Of a stretch of 60,000 nucleotides of DNA, positions 46,207-59,580 are shown one piece after another. Within the stretch, counting starts at the first letter, position 1. The number at the start of each line of letters is the position of its first letter. The translations under genes were made by a program, and so were the position numbers. The stretch spans positions 12,960,001 to 13,020,000 of the forward strand of contig CM060732.1 in the NCBI GenBank assembly GCA_030704615.1, written 5' to 3'. The stretch is from Takakia lepidozioides. Taxonomy: Eukaryota > Streptophyta > Takakiopsida > Takakiales > Takakiaceae. The notes under the pieces were generated by a model. It was not told the DNA's origin and did not search any database. It saw only the letters and a program-made list of their open reading frames with translations.

Positions 46207-49200
46207 TCAGGAAATGGGCAACAGTAAGTAGGGTGCATCATTTTGAATCAACTGGTTGGCGATCTGCTTGTAGACAACACTGGTGGGGTGGAAACTGTCC
46301 CAAAACACATGTGTGGATGCATCTGGGCAAGTTCCAGGAGCTGCCTCGTTGCAAAGAATTGCAACCTCAAGGTACCCAGTTCCACAGCAGGCTCTCCTGC
46401 CCTCCACGTATCCTACAGAAGATAACAACCAAAGACAGAACTTAGAAGAGATTGGGGACGAATATGGGAACAGCGAGAGTCTAACAAGTGCTGTTGTAAG
46501 ATTCATCTTTTGGCCGTTATAGCTGTCTACGGATATCCCCAAATTTAATCACACTTATTCGCAGAAACATGGACGCATTTGAGTGTAGCGGCACATTCTA
46601 ACTGATGAAGAGAACGGAGGAATTATACGAGAAAACAAAAATACTTCCCTCTCGAGAATCTTCTGTAAGATTTCTGCGATTGAACTCCTGTGTGAACAAA
46701 TTTCAAGAACTTGAATCTTAGGAACTATGACGAAGAGAGTGATCAGATCACTTCAAGGGTTCCAATTGGTTTAATATGACCATTTCCATGATGTATACCG
46801 TAGCTCTTCTCAATTGTAATATTGTCCGTCAGAGTGGTCAAATTTGAATGGGATCAGCACGGAAGAAAATGGACACAGTTGGAAGGTGAAGGAGACTTAC
46901 CATAAGCCGTGGGGTTTGTGGAGGCCTCATACAGGTAGGTGTAGATATCCACGTACAACAGTCTGGATCCAGGCATTGAGGGCTTCATCTCTTGAATCAG
47001 TTGGTCTAAACCTTGGTTGAAGTTTTGGGCCGCTTGGTTGAATGCTGGAACGCATTCACCGGTGCCACCACTGTGCAAGGTAATCTGAGAGGGCAGGCAT
47101 CCATTGGGTGGGACACCTAAAACCGCTATTCTGCGCGCCCCAAGATCGTAAAGCTCCTGTTTTTCACATCGCAGATTCCAGATGTGTGAAAATCAGTACG
47201 CAAACCTGGAAACGTCCCTAGCTCTAGTCTCTCTACCTGTGCTGATCCTCGCTGAGCTATATCCATACTAATCCAGGCTAGCCAAACCGAAAATTTCGCA
47301 TGGCAGATGCGAAATAGTGGAGCACAATTCGGATCACCTTTCAATATGGTTCTTGTGGCTGCAAAGTAATTGTCTCCCGTTCTTAACATACATTGCATGG
47401 GCGCTCGTTCTGTTGGCAGTAGAATCCCGCCTGGGTGTGCAGAATCTCGTTTTTTGCTTCAAGATACTATCACCTACTGCTGATAATTCACTGGACGTAT
47501 GGATGCATGTATGCTTTACCTATACGTATCAGCACCAACATGTAACTGCCTGAGTCTAATACGTTCCTCATATGGGAGGAAAACAGGAAAGAGAGTCGAC
47601 GCATCGAACCACACTCACCTGAATGTATTTCCGGGCAAATCCAAGAAGAAGAGCCTGATATTGATCTACAGTGTACTGCTTCATCAGCACAGCGTTGAGA
47701 TAGTAGTTGTTGACATAGTCGTTGGCACCCGTGCTAATAGCGTAGAGAGCGTTACTCAATATATACTTTCCTGTCTCTTGCCCTGCCACTGCTAGGACCT
47801 CCTGCTGGTAATTTCTGTACCACTCGAACTGAGTGGTCAGTCCCTTCACGTTCTGTACCACAAGATCAGCACAATCACGACAAGTGCCCCCACATTACTA
47901 GGTGATGGGAAATATACCGCAAGAGCATAATACGAATGAAGTTGTTCAGCTGCACTTCCACAGTAATCCGCCACATTCTCTCCTTGACGTAGTCTATGAA
48001 TGGGCTAACTCCGGGATGACTCTGCCTTACACCGTGCACCTTGCCTCCTCAACTACTTGTTTAGTTGGTTCAGTTGCATTAACAAGACTACGTTCTAGAC
48101 ATTCATGATTTCCGTGTGGGTGTTTGTCAGCTAACCTGCATCATTTCTTGTGTAAATTGGGACGGTGCATTCCAGTACTGGTGCAGTCCTAACAATCTAT
48201 AACTTTATTACCCAGGACTTAAACTGGCCGGGGAAAAACTGGCATTTGGTAGGCCTTCAAAGCACCAGCGAACTGAATCCTAAAGTGCGGACATCACTAT
48301 GAATGAGTGCACTCGACCCTCCAGGATTAAAACCCACCAGGCATTACTTTTTCCCTATTGCGCATACACTCAGCCTGTACATGTCTGATGTCCAGAAGAT
48401 GGGCGTTTCCTGTGCCATGTCAACAAGGTCGACCTTCAGCTGGACACATCACGGCTAGAACCTCGGATCTCCAAAGTTGAAAGTTTCGATTTGGAAAGAA
48501 TGGTCTTCGACTTTCTAGGGATCAACCATACTTTAGTAGATGGATCAAATCCTAAAAGAGGCGAATGCGCAGTCACTCACAAAATGCACAGCCGTGTCGT
48601 CGTTCCATCCCGAAGCTGATGTTGCAAAATTAATGCCGGTGAGAATTGCCTCGCCTTTGGCATTGGGATCCAGATAAGGAAGTACTGGTGGAACCCCTAT
48701 GTATTCAGCTGCAAGCAAGCCAGCAGATATATATCTCCTTTAACAAAGCCGTGCGGACTGCAAAGATTGCCCTCAGACACACATTGAGAAGGTCACGTGC
48801 AATGCTCGCTGAATTGCACACCGAGAATTTAGGATGATGAGATCCAGCTTCACACATTTAAACCCAAATTTCGATTGTAGTGTATCGGGAACGACGTGGG
48901 GACCTACATTTTGCATACAGCAAAACCTTCAAAACCTCCCGAATATAGGTTGGCAAATTTGTCCAGACATAGAGTGTTCCTAGGTTACGTTTTGTGATTG
49001 GTGGCTCAGTTGGAGGTCGACTGAATAAACCAACGTGGAACGAAAAAGGAGGAACGAGTAGAAACTATGGGAAAGAAAGTTCAGGAATGAAGGATGCTTA
49101 CCAATGTAGTCAGGCACCACTTTCCCATCGCAGAACCTTCCAGTGGGACCGGTTGGGTAGTCCCTACCATAGGGCTTGAAATCGCTCTTCACCACTGTCG

Positions 49201-49351
49201 CAAGGTAATTGTTGTTGCCAACGTCTACTGTTGAGTCTCCAAAAATGACGAGAGCAGGTACAAGTGGTGCCGCACCGAGTGTCTTGCAGAGCATTGCCCC
49301 CACACATATCATTAGCAGGTGACAAAGTCGACAGTCCAATTGAATATACAT
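46207..49351 (-). CDS. GDSL esterase/lipase (SGNH hydrolase family)
   Basis: Five exons on the minus strand join in frame at GT-AG borders: 49351-49102, 48708-48581, 47852-47619, 47156-46901 and 46412-46207. The product is 357 residues, the usual size for plant GDSL lipases. The catalytic block I is [13 protein letters not shown] (Ser40), block [13 protein letters not shown], block [12 protein letters not shown], and block V WDSFHPT (Asp328, His331), so all active-site residues are present. The start at 49351 gives a hydrophobic leader ([21 protein letters not shown]) that looks like a secretion signal; an ATG at 49312 is an alternative. These enzymes hydrolyse acyl esters, often of cutin-related or storage lipids, mostly outside the cell; the substrate here cannot be told. 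The gene appears intact. Confidence 0.95.
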
Positions 49352-49693
49352 TCTCGCAACTGTGTGGAAAGGAGAAGCGACTCGCAGCTCTCCACTGATG
49401 CTCACACAGAAAGTCCGCCGCTCATTGAACGCAGAGAGGTGTTGCGAGCTCACAGAAGCGAGAACTGTTGAGCTGGCTGGCTCCCTCTAGCTCAATCCGA
49501 CAGATTTCCAGAGATCGACCCCAATAAAAAGGCCAGAACCCAACTCAGTTCTGAAAAAGGTCGCGATACCCAATTTGAGGTGGTAAGAGCTGCAGAGGTG
49601 GAAGGACTCTACGAGCAGACTCCCCTCCCTGGTGAAGCAGACTCAGAAACATTGGCAGAGATGGATTGCCACTGCAGCTATTGAGCAGCGGAA

Positions 49694-49706
49694 TAGTATT
49701 TAAAAC
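49694..49706 (-). promoter_or_regulatory. Possible TATA element of the GDSL gene
   Basis: On the minus strand the sequence TTTTAAATACTAT lies about 345 bases before the chosen start codon. It is the most TATA-like sequence in the upstream region. Assignment is by eye only. Confidence 0.25.
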
Positions 49707-49899
49707 CGTCACATCCTTGATGAGGAAGGATAAGACAAAGCGGGAGACCCGTCATAACTGTCTTGGCCACAGTACAAAGCAGCAGCTCTGCACTTTGCAG
49801 TGCAATACAGAGGCCTCATTGTTGCATCCCGAGTGTTTGGCGTGTCTATTTACTGTGTCTGCGGCTTCTACCGTAGCACTGGTTGCTCTTGTTTGAAAT

Positions 49900-51590
49900 C
49901 TGGTTAACCATTAGGGCCTCTTTAGGGATCCTACAACCACATTCGACGTACGCCAATATGGGGGGTACCCACCCCCTTTAGGCTACAGGAAATTTGGAGT
50001 ACCCGCTCAAAGATTTTCTCTGACAATTTAAAGGAGCCAGTACCTCAAATTCCACATATCAAGCTTGCCCAACTGTGTAACCGTCCTCAAATTCTTAAAA
50101 ATACTAAATGCTGTCAAAATTGTGGCCTGTATCATTTGAGGGTCTTCAGACTATGAAAAAAAGGGGTTACCCGCCCCTACCCGGCTGTCAGTGTTTGGGT
50201 TTTCGGGTGGCTTGTAGTGTCTAAAGCCAGTCCAAGGCACTAAGAAGCTCATACCTATCCATGCACAGTAAGGGGAGTTTGTTTGTGGACAGAATAATGC
50301 CCCAGTGATGTGTTGACGTGTTGACCTGGCCAACTACCCACCATGATCGGGCATGGAATTGCAGAGTTGTTGGGTGCTGCAGTAACGCCATGCCAATAAT
50401 TTGTGTGAAAGCCAGGAATCTGGTCCATGTTCTCAAGAAAAACTACCCACCTAGAGTAAAGGTCTGAATTCTGGAATGGATTCCATCTCCTTTCTTCATT
50501 TTTCTTTTTAGCTCAGAAGAGTCCATCACTCTGATGCTGCACTGGCAGTGGGCGGGTGACAATGACAAGTAAATCGAATATTTTGATTTGAAGCGCGCGT
50601 GCTTAATTACTTGGATGGTGTGGTTTGATGGCGGTGGCATCTGAAGGGATCTCATACAAAATCCCAAATGCTTTCTAATGACCCCAAGTTCGGGTAGTTA
50701 CGAGTGAGTCATGAGTGCATGAACTCCACTAAAAGTCTGTTGGATCTGTTAGGACCTTGTGCTTCACAACAAAGGTTAACCGGAGCTATATTTCTGATAT
50801 CCTGCCCCAAGCTGAGTTTCCATTCCAGGCTGTAAAACTGACCCAGAGCTAATCACACAGCAAATTTCACTCTTTTTCCTTGTTTTCTAGGCTAGTCAGA
50901 GTGTAAGGGCTTCCTCCCTTTTCATCAAAAACAGGGGAAAAAAATCAAACCTTTTGAATCCCACTGGGTGGCTTTTACGAGGTATTTAGTATTTAGGGTG
51001 ATGGGCGCGAGGCTTGTGACCACGACCCAACAACCAGTAGGTGACGTGGAAACATCAATTATTGTGTTCTATGTACTATCGTTCTATCCTCCCTTGGTAG
51101 GCTCGCACTTTGACACGGATTTCTTATTGGTTTCTCAACGGAGTCCAAGGCCGCGAAATATGGAGGAACCTTATCTGATCAGCTACCTGTTGCTCTGTTC
51201 TGATGCAACGGACAGGCGAGAGAAATGAGCGTGATAAGGGCCTGCATCACCAGGGTTTCTACAGTCCTCGTGTAGTTTCCAAGTCTTTCTCTTTGTATTT
51301 AATTGGAGACTGGCTGAGACTGGGAGGAGAGTTGGCTGTTTCAAGTTCAGCATCCCAAAACAGCCTCTCTCCCCACCTCCCATGAGCTATACTTAGGGTG
51401 CATGATGGCATAAGCATAGACTACTGTGCAAGGCCTGGCGATAGTACATAATAACCAGGAAGGACACATTAATGCAATTGGCTGTTTCTTAGCAAGAGGC
51501 CTATGAGTTTAGCTATTCTAAGATCATTCCCGACGGCTAGCCATGGAGACTAAACATCTAAAATAAGAAATGGAGCCAGATACTTTAATG
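49900..51590. other. Intergenic, no gene seen
   Basis: No convincing coding is present. A segment at about 51415-51515 ('ggacacattaatgcaatt', 'agcaagagg') reappears, diverged, at about 52900-53000, indicating a duplication about 1.49 kb apart that brackets the candidate exon at 51640. Confidence 0.4.
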
Positions 51591-51599
51591 CTTATGAAC

Positions 51600-51850
51600 T
51601 TTATTGCATAAGAGGACAAAAGTGAAAGCCCTGAGGCCATTAGGCATCCACATCAAAGATGATGAGGAATGGCAACCACCAGGCAAGGACCATCCCTGTC
51701 AGCAAGACATACAAAGGGCCAAGCAGAGCAGCATTCAATGTCTTTCTGGCGTGGGAAGCAGCAGCGTTGAATTGCAAAGGCCCAGTGCAGTCCAGGAAGA
51801 AATTTCTACTTTGAGAAATTTGAATTCTGTACCAGTTGGTTACGTACAAA
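51600..51850 (-). CDS. Candidate terminal exon of an unidentified membrane protein
   Basis: A minus-strand frame ends LNAALLGPLYVLLTGMV, then a WWLPFLIIF segment and a stop at 51640. A hydrophobic stretch close to the C-terminus would make a membrane span. The polyadenylation signal AATAAA lies about 35 bases after the stop (complement at 51600-51605), as expected for a real 3' end. An acceptor-like TTTGTAG borders the frame near 51850. No upstream exon is recognised, and I do not know the family. It may be the last exon of a gene or a fragment of one. Confidence 0.3.
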
Positions 51851-51859
51851 CTACAAACG

Positions 51860-54240
51860 GGATGGTTGAGTCCTCAATTACCCAACAGTTTTTCAGTAAA
51901 CTTATACAAGCTATGTGGACCGCTCCACAACCATGTTTTTATCAGACATCATTTATTTCAGTCAATTTCTAAAAAGTAAAAGGGGAACATGCTTTTTCAA
52001 TCATGTTTTTACTCTGATGAAAATCCTAAACTCTGCTATTTTTAATGCCCTCGAGAATTTTGGGGTTCTTTTACAGCCCCAAGGGGCATTGAAGGGTTGG
52101 TGGAAGGAAGACAAACAGAAAGAGTTTATTTTTAGGATCTCGAACAACAATCATTTGTTTATAAAAGCGGTCAATGCTGCCAGTCATGATGTCAACTAAC
52201 TGGCCAGCAGAGTCTGTTTAAGTAAACGTTTGGTGGAACTGAATAGCCTAAAAGTCAGCAACGAAGTCCTACGGTAAGTTCAAGTTCGCATGATTGTTGC
52301 ACTATGAAACTTGAAACCTCCCCGGGCTGACTCACTCTCAACACTTTGCATATAATTTAATACAATAGACATTGACATCGGGAAAACACAAGGGCGGCAG
52401 GAACTTCACTTGTCTGAAAAATATGGCTGAGTAACGCAAATTTTCAATGTCAGAGCAAAAGCTGGACTGTGATATTCTAGGGCGAAAACGTGGAATATGT
52501 GGAATGGGTTCTTCCAGATAGGAAGCTACTCAAATTTACAAAGGAAATGTTCAGCCAGGTTTCCCTGAAGGGTAAAGAGGGGGCTGGAGAGTACCGCATG
52601 GCCGAGTAGAAGCTGTACAAGCGGTGAGCTAGAGATAAATACCGCTGCCAAACGTAGGATTGGATACCCACCGACAGGGGGTAGTCAATGCAGAAACAAT
52701 CATGCAAATTTATCCACCATTGCATTGCTGAGATTGTAACAACGTTCGATCAAAGACAATCTCAGCTTCAAACACAGAGAGGAGGGGAGTCCTGGGGGAA
52801 GGCTTGCACAGGCAATGCACACATGGAGAAACCATTCTAGTCAAAAGCAGTCATGGGCTACAGCCTACAGAGGCATGGAATCATAGGCTAGAGTAGCAGG
52901 CCTTGCGAGGTGGTAGATAATAATAGGTGATGAAGGAGGGGGACAGGGAACACATTAATGCAATTGCTATTTCTGAGCAAGAGGTCTTAATTACAGTACT
53001 TTGGCAAGAATGTTTGAGTTCATTTTCAGCCTGTTACCGCACATCCCATTTACTGTAAATAGTTCAGTTCTCTCTCTACATTACTATCGGAATGCTCATG
53101 GCCTCCCTAATCCAGATAGCCAAATCTTTCCCCAAGACAGATCATCCAGGGTGAACTGAATACTCTCGCTATCGTCCACCAAGTCCCTAAAGTACCTCCT
53201 GGTTAGTTACATTGCAGTGTCAGCCGATAAAGCCCTACAGAGCCATTGATCTGGGAGATCTAGGCAAGCATGTACACTTGTGGAAACGGATACATAGGTG
53301 TCCTGGGTGCTTCTGCTTTCCTGCGGTTCGGAGTTAACTACTTAATTAGAAACCTTCAGACTTACATTTAATTGGTATCAGTACTTGCATTTGGAAATGG
53401 GTGAATGAGAAAAGTGGCAGACGGTCTTTTTATCTTCTTCCGAGCCTCTGAAGACTTGTACGGTCAGCTACCTGGTTAACTATTAGAGCTCGGAGCAATG
53501 AAAGAGCAACCATTAGTAGAGCTTCACACATAACCAGGGTGCAGGTAGATCTAAGATTAACAGAGACAAGTGTAATAACTAAGCGTTAACTAATATGAAA
53601 ATATAATATACTTAGTTTTATTGTTCAAGAAGGCTGGAAATGCCGGAAATTACCATGCGCATTGCGACTAATGTCTGCTTGAGTGTTTTTTGCTCGCATG
53701 CATTTTGGATATGGGGGTGCCATTAACAATCACATGCAACTATAAATTGGGAAGTTTATGGAGTAGCGAGTATGCCAGCTTAACATTGTTTATGGAGCAT
53801 GTGGGGTAATTTATGTAGTCGCGGTCGACATGTGTGGTAGTATCTGAGTGTTGGTATACGTAGTGAATATGAGCAGCGGTTCACATATGCTGAAAACTAG
53901 GGAATGAAAATTGAATGCAAATACACATGTAAGTATAGATGAATGAGTCAACATTTCTCGAACAAAGAAGGGAGCGCCATCCAATTTGTAACATTTATCC
54001 TTTGTAAATTGGAAGGGACTTTTGACAATTAGGGCTGTGATGGCCAGATTCTGTCTTCCTACATATTCTCCTTAGGATGAATGTAGTTGGATGATATCAA
54101 TGGATGGATGGCCGTTAGGAAAGCAAGGATGAAGACAGCTGGCAGATCTATTATTAGACTAAGCTGTCTTATACTAAACAGCTAGCTTATCCTAAAGCAG
54201 TGACGACGTGGCGTCCTATCTGGTTGAGTATCTGGACATA
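51860..54240. other. Intergenic, no gene seen
   Basis: Short open frames lack motifs. The diverged repeat partner of 51415-51515 lies at about 52900-53000. Confidence 0.4.
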
Positions 54241-54249
54241 ATCCGCTTG

Positions 54250-54310
54250 GCCAATCACAAGTGGTCACTCTGTCTGATAAGATTAGCCTATTGGCTTTAT
54301 TTAAGGGATC
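54250..54310 (+). promoter_or_regulatory. Promoter-like cluster (CCAAT, GATAAG, TATA)
   Basis: GGCCAATCAC (54249-54258), a GATAAG I-box-like word (54276-54281), an inverted CCAAT (54289-54293) and GCTTTATTTAAGG (54294-54306) lie in the order and spacing of a plant core promoter. No convincing gene follows: the open frame at 54641-54856 begins without an ATG. It may be a promoter remnant, an LTR promoter or chance. Confidence 0.3.
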
Positions 54311-55461
54311 ACCTGGAAGCCTAAGGGACCGGTGTACTTTCAGTGTGCTTAAGATTGTGTACGAGTGAGTGACGGCGCTGGATGAATGTGTGATGCAGTG
54401 AAATACCTAGGCTCCTCATCGTGAAGATCCCTCCTTCCTAGCAGGCACGCTATACCAAGCTAACATCCCCGTTACTAGCACATACTGCAGAGGAGTGGAA
54501 TAAACCCGGTGGTGCAGAATCTGGCTTTACAGGGCAGAGGTGACAATTAGCCAGATTTTAGTCTGAGCAATGGGAGACGATTCTGAGTTCTAAAGTTTCA
54601 GTAAAGGCGTACCTCTCCACTGACCGCCTGGGCTGTACTCTTGGCAAATGAGACTTCCTCTACAATCTTTCATTTCCTTGTGATAATTTTCACTTTGTTC
54701 ATGTGGGGCCCCAATAACTCGAATAGACATAGTCACATATCGGAGGACGGTGGTTCAGATTACACCATCGAATGGATTGACTACAGTTCTGTAATGGAGA
54801 AACTGGCTGGAAACCGCGGCAAGTATTCGCAACTATGTGCATGCACTGGCCTGTAGTGGTCTAGTTTACCCATAGTAGCTTTGATGTCCTATATACAGGC
54901 ATATCCATTTCTTACAGCGGCAAAGAGAAACCCAAAACAGAAGAAACAACGTCTCATTTAGTGCCCAGAAGACTGTGTTGGCAATGTAAGACAATCTTTC
55001 ACATGGCTGTACACTCAGTTTGCTTACCGAGATTATAGAAATGCATCTTGAATGGCATGTCCTACTTCACTACCAACCCATTAACATGAAAGACCTCTCT
55101 CATCTTTTTAGCAGCTTTATACACAAATTGACGTTGTCAGAAGCCCCACCGGTTGCTGAACCAACCAATGAAACCAAATCTTGTCATGCCCTTTGAACCG
55201 CCACTTGAATCCTCTTATATATCGGGAGTGTGTGCAAGTCGCCTGCCCATGTATGGGACAACAATTGTCTAATTCAGAGTATTGACATAAGTAGGTCTAG
55301 GCGTGCAAATTTTACAAATAGCCGGCGATACCTACCACATAAGCTTTGGTAATATTCCAATTACGTTGGACTGGAGTTATCTGTTTTACAAAGCTGCCAC
55401 CTTTCTGAAATTTGGTATGCGATGCTGCTTCATAGCTGCAATGTTTCTTCCTCGCTTTTTC

Positions 55462-55732
55462 TCACACTTGGGTTGACAAAGCAGTGCATTTCTTTTTTGT
55501 CACCCCTGGAAAGCTACTCCAATAGTGACAATAAATCTCCATAGGTTTCGACTCCCCGGCACTTCCGTAAGATATTTGTGCTAACCTGCAAACACAACAA
55601 AGTTGGAGCCTCATCATACATCCCTCCAGCAATGAAGTCCATGAAACCATTGCACCTCAAAACAGAGAGCTTTGACAGTAGCATTCCACTGTGACAGTTA
55701 ACCCTGCCATCCCATGAAAATAGAGGCCGCAT
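55462..55732 (-). pseudogene. Coding-like fragment, family not recognised
   Basis: The minus-strand frame reads LSVLRCNGFMDFIAGGMYDE, then VSTNILRKCRGVETYGDLLS, ending at a stop. The composition is protein-like. A pyrimidine-rich TTGTGTTTGCAG lies in its middle and could be a splice acceptor. It has no recognised domain and no clear neighbours, so it could be a 3' exon or a broken gene. Confidence 0.25.
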
Positions 55733-55739
55733 GCTGTTG

Positions 55740-56734
55740 TCCGTTCAGGGACTGCCTGATGGCATAGGAATTATGTTCGTGTACACGTCTACCAGCAACC
55801 TATTTTCGCCAAGCTGCTTTGACAGTCAGTTGTAAACGAGCCCATCACATGCTCTTAAGCGGTGCACGCCTCTCGGCAACACACCTCTAGAGCAGCGAGA
55901 ACAAATTTGCCTCTGAAGCTGGCCGTATCCTAAAGTTGCTGAGTTTTACAGAAGGGGAGAGGCTAAGCACGGTGACAGCCGTGTTCCTGTCACTGTCACA
56001 AATCTTTTTCTTTTGTTTCTCTTTCTTTGTTTCACAATCACTCTAGCAAGTTTTTATTTTTGGCTTTGGTTTTGTTTCCTCTCTCATGTTTTCTTCCATT
56101 TTGTCCAATAAGCTCTATGAGCTTTCCGCGGACGTTATAAAGCACCATTTCATTTCATTGCATTTCTCTTCTATTTTTGTTTGGCTATTTCAGGACTCAG
56201 AAATTAGTCTCATTTTTCCTGTCTCATTCTCTTTAAAGTGGACTAGGTAGGGAAAACTTGACTATCAAGTTTGTTTGCCAAATTCCTAAAGGCTCACTAC
56301 ATACTAAGGTTCTCAGCTGCTATGACATGAAGTCCAACTCCCTTGGATAATTAATAAGCCTACAGAGAGTGGGGTGAATGGGGTGCTCCTCAGTGTAGTG
56401 ATCATCTGGGATTGCTAAGACTAATTGCTCGCCACTAAGCACGATGATTTTCTTTTTCTATGTAACTGCTAATGTACTTCTACTCTTAACAAATATTAAA
56501 CCTAGAGAGTGACTTTTGAGAATTAATCCTAATCGCGGTGAGGATCTCCAATGTTTCACCTCCCATCAAACTCGGGACTCAGCTTCAAAGCGAGTAATGC
56601 CAACGATGCCAAATGGTGATCCCGAAATAGAGATGCTCGAGGTTCAAAGAGTAGGGCATATTTGGGGGAAATGTTCAACTTCGTTTCTTGGACAATTTGC
56701 CTCATTTCAGGTCAGATAGATCAATTGTTCTTAC
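55740..56734. other. Intergenic beyond the copia relic, no gene seen
   Basis: T-rich and mixed sequence with no recognisable gene. It would be the place for the 3' LTR of the minus-strand copia element, but no LTR could be defined because the partner LTR lies outside the window. Confidence 0.35.
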
Positions 56735-57185
56735 TAAGTTTAGTTCAACTCGCAGTTTTTCAAACAAGGTTCTGACCCAATGGTTTAATGAGAATGTCCA
56801 CCAGTTGATCTGCCGAATGATTTCCAATTCTCCTCCTATGACTTTTTCCCTAATGAAGTGGTGACAGATTTATATGTGCTTCGTTCTATCGTGAAAGACT
56901 GGATTTTTGGATAGCTTGATTGCACTTTAGTTGTTGCACATCATATGTGCGGGTTATTTCTCATCCAGGAATTGTAGCTCTAAAAGAAGTCTCCTTGGCA
57001 CAGCTAGTCATAGCCATGTGTACTTAGGCTTTTGTGGAAGACAGAGCCGTGCATGGCTGTTTTCTACTCCCCCAGGAAATGGGACATGAACCCAGTCGGA
57101 ACAGATATCCTGTGGTGGACTTCCGATCATTGACGTCGCCGGCCCAATTTGCATCTAAATATCCACTGAGAATGCTTGTCTCCCC

Positions 57186-57416
57186 TCACTGGTAACAAAT
57201 CCCCAAGTCCACAGTTCCTTTGATGTATCTGAACATATGTTTGATGGCGTCCATGTGTGGGGTTTGAGGCTGGTTTGAGAATCTACTGACCATATTTACG
57301 GCGAAGGAAATATCCGGCCATAAATATGAAGTTAACTTTCCAACCATCTGTTGATAGAGTTGGGTGTTGACAGCCAGTGCTCCAATGTCGATCTTGAGTT
57401 TGAGACCAGGGGGCAT
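57186..57416 (-). pseudogene. copia RT/RNase H junction fragment
   Basis: A 76-residue open segment contains YQQMVGKLTSYLWPDISFAV and HMDAIKHMFRYIKGTVDLGI, the conserved block between reverse transcriptase and RNase H in Ty1/copia elements. It is continuous with YVDD-containing sequence upstream (57609-57620) after a frame break, and with degraded RNase H downstream. Confidence 0.9.
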
Positions 57417-58011
57417 TGGTGTGACTGCTGCATTGCACTACCCATATCTTGCGTAGCCCCCGTGAGTCACAATGTTCCCTTTAGGTCGAAAGAAATACTC
57501 AAGCCCAAGAGAGTGCTTTATTAGACCCATGTCTGTCATCTCGAAATGTTTCTTGATCTCCGACCGTGTCCATTACAGTTTGTTGTCGTGGTTGCCATAA
57601 AGATAGACATCATCTACATACATCATGAGTTTAATCCATAGGTTCCAAATGACAAATCAATTTGTCAATGTAAGTAGACCATTATAATGTCCATAAAAGT
57701 AAGTACCAATACTCAAAATTTAGATCAATTGCACAAGTGCACATGTTTAATACGGTTGAAAAGGCAGTCCACAAAATCCGGTTTCAAATAGCTCGAACAT
57801 GATGTATCTATTTTGTAATCCAACAATTGGTACATGTATATATTACATTTGACAATTCTGAACCATGTACAATTGCATGAAATAGTGAGTATTTAGAAAA
57901 ATATGGGTGGTACCGGGGACCATGGTACTATAAAATTAGTACGATGAAGTCCATTTTCATCCACCCTACCCTACATTCACCCTTCTTACAAGATGGTAAG
58001 TTTGTGAGCGT

Positions 58012-58371
58012 TTAGGTATTATTGTCATGTATTGATGCCATCTGCTCCTCCATGGCTTGGACCCATCTCTGATTTGAAGCTGTTTCAGAGAAGGTTGCAT
58101 GCTTGTAAAAGGTTATGAGGTCCAATTCGGTATTGAAGATAAAACGGCATTTCAATTTGGTCAACGATGTCCTGGATCGAGGGGAAAGGGCGTAGGTATG
58201 GCTAGGAGGACGTAAGTTTTCCTGCAAATGACTTGACCTACTAGAGTTGTTTAAAGATGGATGTGAAAGTGGTATGCTAGGAGTGTCGTGAGGACCTGCA
58301 GTAGATTGAGAGTTGGCAAGTATTTGGGAGTCACGGGGTCTTAACTCAAAACCAAGACTGGCATGAGACAT
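58012..58371 (-). pseudogene. copia integrase-RT linker and start of RT
   Basis: A 119-residue segment is serine/proline-rich and then ends QRWVQAMEEQMASIHDNNT, the usual start of the copia RT domain. Coding similarity then stops abruptly near 58012, where about 380 bases of non-coding DNA replace the first RT half. Confidence 0.75.
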
Positions 58372-59439
58372 AATCCTCGACGGTCCATCCAGTAATGGAG
58401 TGATTGGGTTGTCGGAGTATGTAGAATGAGTGTGGTTGTTTGTGCCAGGATGGTCTTGCGATTTGTTTCCCCGTATATCATTGTATGTTTCATCAGTTCA
58501 CTCAAGAGTCGGGATACCTTTGCCCTAGAATACTGATATTAGGTCCCTTCTTTGAGGTGGGCATCTTCTCGGATTATTATCATTCTCATCTTGGGGTGGT
58601 AGCATTGATAGTCTTTAGCATCATAGCCCAAAAAGACTCAAAGAAGGGATTTAGGATCTAGCTTTTTTCGCCTCTCATCAGGAATGTGAACATGTGCAAT
58701 GCTCCCAAAGATTCTTAGTTTGATCAATTCACCATAAAATCGTTCGTCTAGGGTCATACCTTGATTGGCACCTTGATTAGCCTTGGTGGGAGACATATTT
58801 GTAAGCTGGTTTGCAATGTTCAGGGCCTCAATCTACAAATATTTTTGCACACCCATTAATTCATACACCATATATGGCCCTCGCTTTCTCTATTATGATT
58901 CAATTCTTCCATTCTGCAACATTGTTTTGATATGAGGTGTAGGATTGAGTTATTTGTCTGTTGGTTCTCTGTTCATCACAAATTGACATGAAATTCTCAG
59001 AAAGATACTTCCTCGATCACTTCTGAGGCATTTGATTCTCTTGCGAGTGAGATTCTCCACAATTGCTTCAAATTTCTTAAAGTAAGAAAATGCTTGAAGC
59101 TCCTGCTTCAAGAAGTAGACCTATCCCTTCCAGCTGTGATCATCGATGAATGTCAAGAAGTATTGTGCCCCACTATGTGATTTGCAGAATGCGGACCACA
59201 TATGGCAGAGTGTATGAGTTCAATATCTGAGCAACTCTATGTGTTGCTTGTTTTAGAGTCATTTCTTAATGTTATTTCTCCTCCATGCATCCCTAATAGA
59301 TGTGTGAAGATAGATCGATTGGAGATTCGGAGGTATGCTAGTGGCCAGGCCCTTTGCGGAAAAGAAGTGTACACTTGGAGAGTTAAGTGTCCAAGTCTAT
59401 GGTATCATAGCCAAGAAGGATCTTCGCAAACTAAGCAGA

Positions 59440-59580
59440 GAGATAAGACTCCGGCCGAAGCCGGCGTAACTAAGAGCCACTTCGCCTCACGGCTACTGCA
59501 CCCTTTTGGGGGTGGGCCCTATAAAAGAAACGGGTGTCCAGGGGACACCGGGTAACCAGGGGGAAGTAGTAGATATGATA
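59440..59580 (-). mobile_element. SINE-like body inserted in the copia relic
   Basis: On the minus strand, GCAGTAGCCGTGAGGCGAAGTGG, AGTTACGCCGGCTTCGGCC and GTCTTATC match, in order, the body of the element at 40925-41125. It lies between the copia protease and integrase remnants where coding similarity is lost, consistent with a later insertion. Exact borders and a tRNA head were not resolved. Confidence 0.4.

Noticed and set aside
54641-54856. Small secreted-peptide gene behind the promoter-like cluster
   Set aside because: The hydrophobic start is suggestive, but the frame has no ATG at its beginning and no homology is recognised.
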